Assembly (NCBI GenBank): GCA_029858605.1
Contig: JAOUET010000103.1
Span: forward strand, 1 to 6,801
Direction: 5' to 3'
From: Coriobacteriia bacterium
GTDB lineage: Bacteria > Actinomycetota > Coriobacteriia > Anaerosomatales > JAENZW01
Length of the DNA stretch: 6,801 nucleotides
Part shown: piece after piece, positions 1 through 5,551 of the stretch
How positions within the stretch are numbered: position 1 is the first letter of the stretch
Layout: each line of letters starts with the position of its first letter
Translations under genes and position numbers: made by a program
Notes under the pieces: generated by a model
Told to the model about the DNA's origin: nothing
The model's input: the letters and a program-made list of their open reading frames with translations, nothing else
Databases searched by the model: none

Positions 1-520
1 ATCCAAGCCCCCCAGCGAGGCCGACGAACCCTGCGCCGAAGAAGAGCAGCGTTCCGGCCACCAGCATCCCCGCAGACCTGTTCTCGACGCTCGTCCTCAG
101 CACCTTCACCAGGCCCACCATGCCCCACAGCATCAACGCAGTCCCGAGTAGCGCCAAGAACACCGCCACCGCAGCGCCCAGCTGCCAGGCCACCCTGCCC
201 GGCGACGGTTCCTGCGCCTTCAACTCGAACATCATCGTGTCGAGTTCTCTCTGCTCGACCCCCGCGCCCTGCGCACCAGCCGTCTGCGCTGTCTCCACAT
301 CAACGGCCTGCGGCGTCTCCGCTCCGCCCACCGGTGTCACGGCGAGCGCATCCGGCGGCACCGCTAGGCGCTCGACCTCCTCGTCCCCTGCGTCGTGCTC
401 CTCGACATCGACCTGCTCCTCCTCGACACGGCGCTTCAAAAGCTCGACGAACTGCTCTCGCTCCCATGGCGGCGGCTCGAACTGTCGCGCTTCTCTGCGC
501 TGGGCTCCCTCGTCGGTCAC
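1..520 (-). CDS. Unrecognised two-helix membrane protein, C-terminus cut by window edge
   Basis: I do not recognise this gene. The frame is open from a GTG at 520-518 to the left edge, giving 173 complete codons with no stop. The start is chosen because AGGGGAG (530-536) lies 9 bases upstream, just after the gyrB stop; no other nearby start in this frame has a comparable site. Residues 1-50 are highly charged: an FEPPPWEREQF stretch (14-24) followed by a Lys/Arg then Glu/Asp-rich segment (29-51) that could form a short amphipathic helix. Residues 52-108 are Ala/Pro/Gly/Thr-rich and look disordered. Two hydrophobic segments follow, at about 112-138 and 150-172, separated by a basic loop (KVLRTSVENR). 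There is no signal peptide, so the long N-terminus is probably cytoplasmic. The 17-base gap suggests co-transcription with gyrB. In many actinobacteria gyrA follows gyrB; here this gene intervenes. Existence as a gene is fairly sure; function is unknown. Confidence 0.75.
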   Translation of the reverse strand, partial: MTDEGAQRREARQFEPPPWEREQFVELLKRRVEEEQVDVEEHDAGDEEVERLAVPPDALAVTPVGGAETPQAVDVETAQTAGAQGAGVEQRELDTMMFELKAQEPSPGRVAWQLGAAVAVFLALLGTALMLWGMVGLVKVLRTSVENRSAGMLVAGTLLFFGAGFVGLAGGLG

Positions 521-529
521 GCCCGCCGT

Positions 530-536
530 CTCCCCT
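530..536 (-). promoter_or_regulatory. Ribosome binding site of the membrane protein
   Basis: AGGGGAG on the minus strand lies 9 bases before the GTG at 520. It falls in the short gap and gyrB stop region and is the main support for that start codon. Confidence 0.5.
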
Positions 537-537
537 G

Positions 538-2445
538 CTAGATATCCAGGAACCGCACGTCTTTTGCGTGTCGTTGGATGAACTCCTTGCGCGGCTCGAC
601 GTTGTCCCCCATCAAATCGACGAACGATTTCTCGGCGGCGAGCGCATCGTCGACGGTTACCTGCAGCAGTGTTCTTGTTGCGGGATCCATCGTCGTTTCC
701 CACAGCTGTTCGGGGTTCATTTCGCCGAGGCCTTTGTAGCGCTGGATGTTGTACTTGGCGTTCTCGGGCAGGCGCGCGATAGTCTGCTGTAGCTGGCGAT
801 CGCTGTACGCATACTCGTGTTTCTTGCCGTGTGCGAGCTTGTACAGCGGCGGCTGGGCTATGTAGACGTAGCCGGCCTCGATCATCGCCCGCATGTAGCG
901 GTAGAAGAACGTGAGAATCAGGCAGCGGATGTGTGCGCCGTCTACATCGGCGTCGGTCATGATGATTGCCTTGTGGTAGCGCGCCTGCTCGATATCGAAC
1001 TCCTCGGCGATGCTCGTGCCGAAGGCCGTGATCATCGCCTGGATCTCGTCCGAGTTCAGAGCCTTGTTGATTCCGGCCTTCTCGACGTTGAGGATCTTGC
1101 CCTTCAGTGGGAGTATCGCCTGGAAAGAGCGGTCGCGTGCCTGTTTCGCGGAGCCGCCGGCCGAGTCACCCTCCACCAGGAAGATCTCGGCCAGTTCCGG
1201 CTCGCGAATCGAGCAGTCGGCGAGCTTGCCCGGCAAGGTCGAAGACTCGAGCAGGCCCTTCCTTCTGGTGAGCTCGCGCGCCTTGCGGGCAGCCGCTCGG
1301 GCCTTGGCGGCCTGAGAGGCCTTGCCGACGATCGCCCGAGAAGGTTTCGGGTGTTCTTCCAGATACTCGGCGAATGCCTGCATGACGGTCGACTGCACGA
1401 AGCCTCGCATCTCGGTGTTCCCGAGCTTCGTCTTCGTCTGACCCTCGAATTGCGGGTCGCGCAGCTTCACAGATATGACCGCCACAAGGCCTTCACGGAT
1501 ATCCTCGCCGGAGAGGTTGTCGTCCTTCTCCTTCAGGATCCCCTGTCGGCGGGAGTAGTCGTTCACGGTGCGAGTCAGGGCGTTCTTGAAGCCCTCGAGG
1601 TGTGTACCGCCCTCGTGCGTGTTGATGTTGTTTGCGAAAGCAAGAACGGAGTCCGAGTAGCCGGTGTTCCACTGCATGGCCACCTCTACTACACCTTCTT
1701 CGGCCCCGGCCTCGAAGTAGATGACCTTGTGGTGCAGGGTGTCTTTGCCTTCGTTGATGTACTTCACGAAGTCAACGATGCCCCCGGCGTAGCGGAAGGT
1801 CTCCCTGCGCGGTTCGAGTTCGCGCTCGTCCACGAGCGCAATCTTGAGGTTCTTGTTCAGGAACGCGGTTTCCCGCATGCGTGCGGCCAGGGTATCGTAG
1901 TCGAACTGGATGGTCTCGAAGATCTCGGGGTCCGGCCAGAAGGTGATCGTCGTCCCGGTGGCCTTCGATGTACCCGCCGACTTCAGCCCCTCGGTCGGCT
2001 TCCCGTGGTCGAAGGATTGCCGCCAGATCTTTCCGTCGCGTTTGACTTCTATATCGAGTTTCTCGGACAACGCGTTGACGACCGAAACGCCTACGCCGTG
2101 CAGACCGCCCGAAACCTTGTATCCTTCCCCTCCGAACTTGCCCCCCGCGTGCAGGACAGTGAGGACGACTTCGACCGCTGGCTTCCTGTACTTCGGTACG
2201 TTGTCGACCGGGATACCTCGGCCGTTGTCCACCACGGTGATCGAGTTGTCTGTGTGGATCGTTATGTCGATCGCCGTGCACTGACCGGCGAGCGCTTCGT
2301 CCACCGAGTTGTCTACAACCTCATACGCGAGATGGTGGAGTCCTTTTGGGCCGGTCGACCCTATATACATGCTCGGCCGTTTGCGTACGGCCTCAAGACC
2401 TTCGAGAACTTGGATGTCTTTTGCAGAGTACGTGCCTCTGGCCAC
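538..2445 (-). CDS. gyrB: DNA gyrase subunit B
   Basis: GyrB is the ATPase subunit of DNA gyrase (A2B2), which introduces negative supercoils and relieves positive supercoils ahead of forks. The GTG start at 2445 follows GAAGGAG by 5 bases and gives 635 residues. The frame is open to a GTG at 2577, but that would add 44 unrelated residues and overlap dciA. With the 2445 start, the GHKL ATPase residues fall at E42 (catalytic), N46, D73 (DNGRGIP) and the GGLHGVG lid (113-119), the same numbering as E. coli GyrB. The transducer domain spans roughly 220-390. The TOPRIM metal residues are E425 (EGDSAGG) and D498/D500/D502 (DADVDGAH). The C-terminal QRYKGLGEM is at 568-576. The large insert of E. 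coli GyrB (804 residues) is absent, as in Gram-positive enzymes. The ending DVRFLDI is typical of actinobacterial GyrB. All key residues are present. It follows dciA after 94 bases and precedes a membrane protein by 17. Confidence 0.98.
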   Translation of the reverse strand: MARGTYSAKDIQVLEGLEAVRKRPSMYIGSTGPKGLHHLAYEVVDNSVDEALAGQCTAIDITIHTDNSITVVDNGRGIPVDNVPKYRKPAVEVVLTVLHAGGKFGGEGYKVSGGLHGVGVSVVNALSEKLDIEVKRDGKIWRQSFDHGKPTEGLKSAGTSKATGTTITFWPDPEIFETIQFDYDTLAARMRETAFLNKNLKIALVDERELEPRRETFRYAGGIVDFVKYINEGKDTLHHKVIYFEAGAEEGVVEVAMQWNTGYSDSVLAFANNINTHEGGTHLEGFKNALTRTVNDYSRRQGILKEKDDNLSGEDIREGLVAVISVKLRDPQFEGQTKTKLGNTEMRGFVQSTVMQAFAEYLEEHPKPSRAIVGKASQAAKARAAARKARELTRRKGLLESSTLPGKLADCSIREPELAEIFLVEGDSAGGSAKQARDRSFQAILPLKGKILNVEKAGINKALNSDEIQAMITAFGTSIAEEFDIEQARYHKAIIMTDADVDGAHIRCLILTFFYRYMRAMIEAGYVYIAQPPLYKLAHGKKHEYAYSDRQLQQTIARLPENAKYNIQRYKGLGEMNPEQLWETTMDPATRTLLQVTVDDALAAEKSFVDLMGDNVEPRKEFIQRHAKDVRFLDI

Positions 2446-2450
2446 TACAG

Positions 2451-2457
2451 CTCCTTC
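2451..2457 (-). promoter_or_regulatory. Ribosome binding site deciding the gyrB start
   Basis: GAAGGAG on the minus strand lies 5 bases before the GTG at 2445. It is the best Shine-Dalgarno match near gyrB and rules in favour of this start over the in-frame GTG at 2577. Confidence 0.8.
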
Positions 2458-2524
2458 GCGGATCGGGTGGGCCAGCAGAATCGGCCCTCGGAGAGAACCA
2501 CGATATCTTGTGGTCACACCCCCA

Positions 2525-2530
2525 ATTCTA
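2525..2530 (-). promoter_or_regulatory. Possible gyrB promoter, extended -10 element
   Basis: TAGAAT on the minus strand (5 of 6 to TATAAT) is directly preceded by TGC, which fits the extended -10 form TGN-TATAAT. It lies just past the dciA stop and would start a transcript near 2518 with a leader of about 70 bases to the gyrB start. No good -35 hexamer is visible 16-18 bases upstream, so the call rests on the -10 alone. The 94-base gap is the only break in the dnaN-recF-dciA-gyrB series, which makes an internal promoter here plausible. Confidence 0.35.
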
Positions 2531-2539
2531 GCACAACAG

Positions 2540-3106
2540 CTAGCGTTTTCGGCCCGAATCCCGCTCCTCGGGACCACCAGATTCGGACCCGCGTGCTTGG
2601 TGGTTTCGCAGGGCCTTTTTCCACTCCAAGTCCTTCACGATGGCCTTGAACGCGGCCTCTCTCAGGGCCTCGTTCTCGACTCCTTCGACCGAGCGTCTGA
2701 CCGACGCGATCTCCTCGCTGTCGAGCGGCACCGGGCGGGTGTCCTCACCCGCGTAGCCGACCTTCGCCGCGGCTTCTGCGCTTTCCCGCGATCGGGCTCG
2801 CTCGACCTCCTTGCTGGCAGCAAAGCGCAGGCTCCTTACCCGTCTCTCTCCCGTGGCCTCCCCGAGTCGAGCAAGTAGGTCTTCCGCCATCAGACTCAGC
2901 TCGCCAGCCCACGCCGGTGAATCCGTCCCGACAAGCAGCTCCCCGTTCCGCAGCCCGAGTACCGCTGTATGGCGAGCGATCTCCTCGCCGACGACATCAG
3001 CCCATGCTGAAGAAATGCGCAGTTCAGCTCCGCGCTCCCGCCCTCCCAGACGGTCGGTGAGCCGACGAAGCCCGTCTCCGAGAGACCGTGGCCCCTCGCT
3101 GGTCAT
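2540..3106 (-). CDS. dciA: DciA-family (DUF721) replicative helicase loader/operator
   Basis: DciA proteins interact with the replicative helicase DnaB and support its loading in bacteria lacking DnaC or DnaI; the actinobacterial example is Rv0004 of Mycobacterium tuberculosis, which lies in the same position between recF and gyrB. The product is 188 residues. The ATG at 3106 overlaps the recF stop as ATGA, so translation is probably coupled; the frame is open further upstream but only as antisense-quality low-complexity Arg/Gly sequence inside recF. The DUF721 core is at about 10-95: an initial helix, a conserved W35 with VVG (38-40), HT (46-47), the strand pair ending in GELLV (55-59), and SPAWAGELSLM (63-73), the family's characteristic Trp-Ala-x-Glu-Leu motif. 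Residues 96-188 are a charged tail with a predicted helical stretch (about 130-165, ending DLEWKKAL) and a Gly/Ser/Glu/Arg-rich disordered end. The family assignment is secure from these motifs and the context; the molecular role here is inferred from relatives. Confidence 0.9.
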   Translation of the reverse strand: MTSEGPRSLGDGLRRLTDRLGGRERGAELRISSAWADVVGEEIARHTAVLGLRNGELLVGTDSPAWAGELSLMAEDLLARLGEATGERRVRSLRFAASKEVERARSRESAEAAAKVGYAGEDTRPVPLDSEEIASVRRSVEGVENEALREAAFKAIVKDLEWKKALRNHQARGSESGGPEERDSGRKR

Positions 3107-4209
3107 CGCTCGAGCCTGACCACGGTCGCCTGCTCCAGCGTTTCTTGTTCGAAGTAGTCGAGGTTCGTCGTGGTGGCGAGCGTCTGCGTCCGCGTACCGA
3201 CGAACGTCGCAAGCGCCCGCCTTCTGCCGCGGTCCAGCTCCGACATCACGTCGTCGAGCAGTAGCGCGGGCGCCTTGCCGGCCACCGCATCGACGACGTC
3301 GACCTCCGCGAGCTTCCACGCCAGTGCGATCGATCGCTGCTGCCCCTGCGATCCGAAGACGCGCGAGTCGCGGTCCTCCACGAGGAACACCAGGTCGTCC
3401 CTGTGCGGGCCCGCGAGGGTCATGCCTCGCCCCCGCTCTTCCGCCGCCCGTTCCTCGAGCGCCTCTCGGAGGGCTCGCGCCGCATCGGATGCGGTGGTCT
3501 CCGAGCCTTCGTCTCCGTTGGGAAGCCATTCCGACACGTACTCGACTCCCAGAGGCTGCCCGTCGGATATCACGCCGTAGGAAGCGATCGAGGCTCTGCG
3601 CATGCGCTCGAACAGCTTCAGCCTGTGCGCAACGAGACGCGCTCCGGTTTCAGCCGCCCTCTCTGTGAGCACATCGAGCACTGAGTCCGCTGCTGATTCC
3701 TTCAGAGCCCTGTTCCTTTGGCGGACGGTGCGCTCGTAGTCCTGCCGAAGACTTCTGTATGTCTTCGACAGACGATCGCCGATGCCGTCGATCGCGCTCC
3801 TGCGGTTCTCAGCCGAGCCCTTCACCATCTGAAGGTCGTCCGGAGTGAACACGACACAAGGAAGCACGTCCGCAACGTCGCGGGTCCGGCGCAGACGCTT
3901 GTTGTTGACGCTAAAGGAAGGGCTTCGCCTTTCCGTGATGCGAGCGGTGATGTCGGTTCGACCCGTGTCGCCCTCCACTGAAGCAGATAGAACGGACTCT
4001 CCCGCCCTCCACCTCACGACGTCTTCCCAGGCGGGCTTCCTGAACGACTCTGCGGTCAACAGCAGCTGCACGGCTTCCACGACGTTCGTCTTGCCGACGC
4101 CGTTGGGGCCGACGAAGATAGTCGTCCGCGGGTCGAGATCTAGCGACAGTCGCTCGTAGTTCCGAAAGTCCCTCAGATCAACGTGCGTGACAGCGTTCGG
4201 CACAAGCAC
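3103..4209 (-). CDS. recF: DNA replication and repair protein RecF
   Basis: RecF is an SMC/ABC-like ATPase that binds DNA with RecO and RecR and promotes RecA loading at single-strand gaps and stalled forks. The protein is 368 residues, the normal length. Visible motifs in order: the N-terminal LRDFRNYE (12-19); Walker A GPNGVGKT (34-41); the ABC signature equivalent GSQGQQR (286-292); Walker B LLLDD with the acidic pair at 319-320; and the D-loop SELD (323-326). The start is GTG at 4209, one base after the dnaN stop; a second GTG at 4203 (third codon) is equally in frame and cannot be excluded. No strong Shine-Dalgarno is visible, only a weak GGAT inside the end of dnaN, so initiation probably depends on coupling with dnaN. 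Two ATG triplets at 4214 and 4211 are out of frame. The 3' end overlaps dciA by 4 bases. Confidence 0.97.
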   Translation of the reverse strand: MLVPNAVTHVDLRDFRNYERLSLDLDPRTTIFVGPNGVGKTNVVEAVQLLLTAESFRKPAWEDVVRWRAGESVLSASVEGDTGRTDITARITERRSPSFSVNNKRLRRTRDVADVLPCVVFTPDDLQMVKGSAENRRSAIDGIGDRLSKTYRSLRQDYERTVRQRNRALKESAADSVLDVLTERAAETGARLVAHRLKLFERMRRASIASYGVISDGQPLGVEYVSEWLPNGDEGSETTASDAARALREALEERAAEERGRGMTLAGPHRDDLVFLVEDRDSRVFGSQGQQRSIALAWKLAEVDVVDAVAGKAPALLLDDVMSELDRGRRRALATFVGTRTQTLATTTNLDYFEQETLEQATVVRLER

Positions 4210-4210
4210 A

Positions 4211-5314
4211 TCATCCGAGGCGAACCGGCATCAACAAGTAGAGGAATCCTTCGTCTTGGGTGGCCCTCAGAACTCCCGGCTTCAAAGGGCTAACCATCTC
4301 AAGTGCTACATCCTCCCCTTCGGCCGCGGCCAGACCATCTGCAAGGAAGGCGTGGTTGAAGGCGATCTCCACGTCTGTTCCTTCCGCCTTTACCATCAGT
4401 GCCTCACTTGCGTCGCCCACGTCTTGAGTAGTCGCCGAGAGGGTCATCGTCTGTTCCGACGCCTGAATCGATATCCTCAGCGGAGAGTTGTGCTGGGCTA
4501 GTAGCGAAACGCGCCTCACCGCTTGCAGCATCTCCTCTCGGCTGACAGCCACCTTGGTCTCGGTTTCCTGGGGGATGAGCTGTTTGTAGTTGGGAAACGT
4601 CCCGTCGATTCGCCGTGTCACAAAGACCGTTCTGCCGACCTCGAAGACTATCTGACTGTCCGACACGCTGAACGTGATAGTTTCCACACCCGAAGCCAGG
4701 CGCGCCACCTCGTCCAGCGCCTTCCCGGGAATCACGACATTCGCTTCCGCTCCCGCATTCTCGGAAAGCACTATCTCCTTCACGGCAAGACGATATGAAT
4801 CAGTGGCGACCATTCGAAGAGAAGGCCCCTCCACACATACGAGCACCCCGGTAAGAATCGGCCTCGTCTCGTCCCGGCTGACCGCCTTCGACACATGTGT
4901 CACCGCAGAAGTGAATGTCTTGGTGTCGAGAACGACGCTCTTGTCGCCCTCTACTTCAGGGAACCTGGGGAAGTCTTCAGCGGGTAGAGTCCTTACGGAG
5001 AAAGATGACGTCCCACATTCGATCCTAGCTGCGTCGCTCGTGAGTTGTATCTCAACGGCTGCCTCTGGCAGGGCTCGCACGATATCGGCAACGAGCCTTC
5101 CCGGGAGTACCGATTGGCCAGACTCTGAGACGTTCGCCTCAAGGGCGTTCTTCACCGATACTTCCAGATCCGTAGCCTGAAGAGTCACAGCGCCTGATTC
5201 TTCGGCCGAGAACAAGATGCCGGACAGGATTGGAAGGGTCGATCTTGACGATAGCCCTCTACTTACCGCACTCAATGCATCAACGAGTTCACCGCGAGCA
5301 ACCGAGAACTTCAT
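4211..5314 (-). CDS. dnaN: DNA polymerase III beta sliding clamp
   Basis: DnaN dimerises into a ring around DNA and tethers polymerase III and other partners. The 367-residue length matches the family. The N-terminus MKFSVARGELVDAL and the following SSRSTLPILSGIL (about 22-34) are typical of domain 1; TDLEVSV (48-54) is another conserved clamp segment. Domain 2 is at about 125-245, with RPILTGVL and ATDSYRLA; domain 3 runs to the end, with GTFPNYKQLIP near its beginning. The C-terminus LYLLMPVRLG matches the conserved MPMRL ending that borders the partner-binding pocket, with one extra glycine. The ATG at 5314 is preceded by GAGGAAGG (5317-5324). The gene begins 237 bases after dnaA, across the putative origin, and runs into recF with a 1-base gap. 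Confidence 0.98.
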   Translation of the reverse strand: MKFSVARGELVDALSAVSRGLSSRSTLPILSGILFSAEESGAVTLQATDLEVSVKNALEANVSESGQSVLPGRLVADIVRALPEAAVEIQLTSDAARIECGTSSFSVRTLPAEDFPRFPEVEGDKSVVLDTKTFTSAVTHVSKAVSRDETRPILTGVLVCVEGPSLRMVATDSYRLAVKEIVLSENAGAEANVVIPGKALDEVARLASGVETITFSVSDSQIVFEVGRTVFVTRRIDGTFPNYKQLIPQETETKVAVSREEMLQAVRRVSLLAQHNSPLRISIQASEQTMTLSATTQDVGDASEALMVKAEGTDVEIAFNHAFLADGLAAAEGEDVALEMVSPLKPGVLRATQDEGFLYLLMPVRLG

Positions 5315-5316
5315 AA

Positions 5317-5324
5317 CCTTCCTC
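5317..5324 (-). promoter_or_regulatory. Ribosome binding site of dnaN
   Basis: GAGGAAGG on the minus strand ends 2 bases before the ATG at 5314; its GAGG part is 6 bases from the start, a normal spacing. It supports this ATG as the dnaN start. Confidence 0.7.
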
Positions 5325-5343
5325 TCTATGAATCAAGAGTCAT

Positions 5344-5361
5344 CAGTAGTAGTACTAGTAG
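5344..5361 (+). promoter_or_regulatory. Candidate DnaA-trio element
   Basis: Read 3' to 5' on the plus strand from 5361, the bases are GAT GAT CAT GAT GAT GAC: four exact GAT trinucleotides plus two one-base variants. DnaA-trios (3'-[G/A]A[T/A]-5') bind DnaA as it assembles on a single strand during origin opening in Bacillus subtilis. The repeat begins four bases beyond the box-like CCTCCCACA and the near-consensus box TTGTCCACG, in the same polarity as the B. subtilis arrangement. It ends about 30 bases before the dnaN start. Function is inferred from layout and sequence. Confidence 0.55.
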
Positions 5362-5374
5362 GGTCTGTGGGAGG

Positions 5375-5383
5375 CGTGGACAA
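5375..5383 (-). promoter_or_regulatory. DnaA box, TTGTCCACG
   Basis: Matches 8 of 9 positions of the actinobacterial box TTGTCCACA. It points toward the trinucleotide repeat and dnaN and directly abuts the weaker CCTCCCACA at 5366-5374 (5 of 9, with an intact CCACA end). Confidence 0.6.
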
Positions 5384-5498
5384 GTCATGTTCTAGCAGTT
5401 CAATCAAGGCGTGTCCCGTGTGGGAAGGGTGTTGAGAATCTGCTACGAGACACCCACACCGCCCACAGGGGCCTGGATTCATCAACAGTGGTTCGGTC

Positions 5499-5507
5499 TT
5501 ATCCCCA
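5499..5507 (+). promoter_or_regulatory. DnaA-box-like site, TTATCCCCA
   Basis: Matches 8 of 9 positions of TTATCCACA, but the mismatch falls in the usually invariant CACA core, so binding may be weak. It faces dnaA. Confidence 0.35.
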
Positions 5508-5532
5508 TAGAATCCCTTGTCTCTTCACACGC

Positions 5533-5541
5533 CCGTCCACA
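5533..5541 (+). promoter_or_regulatory. DnaA-box-like site, CCGTCCACA
   Basis: Matches 7 of 9 positions of TTGTCCACA with the GTCCACA end intact. It lies about 10 bases past the dnaA stop, four bases from another weak site, CTCTTCACA (5521-5529), in the same orientation. Confidence 0.4.
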
Positions 5542-5551
5542 GCGTACCTGA

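Larger units (their letters stand above)
5315..5551. other. oriC: Putative chromosomal replication origin (oriC), dnaA-dnaN interval
   Basis: This 237-base stretch has no credible gene and is the dnaA-dnaN gap, the usual site of oriC in actinobacteria and many other bacteria. It holds several 9-mers with a TCCACA/CCCACA core on both strands. Best: TTGTCCACG (minus, 5375-5383), TTATCCCCA (plus, 5499-5507) and CCGTCCACA (plus, 5533-5541). Weaker: CTCTTCACA (plus, 5521-5529), CCGCCCACA (plus, 5459-5467), CTTCCCACA (minus, 5419-5427) and CCTCCCACA (minus, 5366-5374). Plus-strand boxes cluster near dnaA and minus-strand boxes near dnaN. A trinucleotide repeat next to dnaN looks like a DnaA-trio element. 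No long AT-rich tract is present. Compared with mycobacterial or streptomycete origins it is short and its boxes are degenerate, so part of the origin could lie upstream of dnaA, outside the window. Confidence 0.65.

Noticed and set aside
120..581. A plus-strand open frame of 153 codons at the left edge, and another at 334-792
   Set aside because: The translations are Ser/Thr/Ala/Cys- or Arg/Pro-rich low-complexity sequence. The minus strand has a better frame with a ribosome binding site, a charged region and clear transmembrane segments.
817..2649. A 610-codon open frame on the plus strand, antisense to gyrB
   Set aside because: It mirrors gyrB, whose conserved motifs are all on the minus strand. 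Long antisense frames are expected in GC-rich genes with strong third-position bias, and the translation shows no recognisable domain.
3107..3529. Upstream extension of the dciA frame to an ATG at 3529
   Set aside because: The added 141 residues are Arg/Gly-rich and lie wholly inside recF. The ATG at 3106, overlapping the recF stop, leads straight into the DUF721 core.
5411..5427. TCCC-GTGT-GGGA inverted repeat as a terminator in the dnaA-dnaN gap
   Set aside because: The stem is four base pairs and no T-run follows on either strand; it more likely reflects overlapping CCCACA-type sites.
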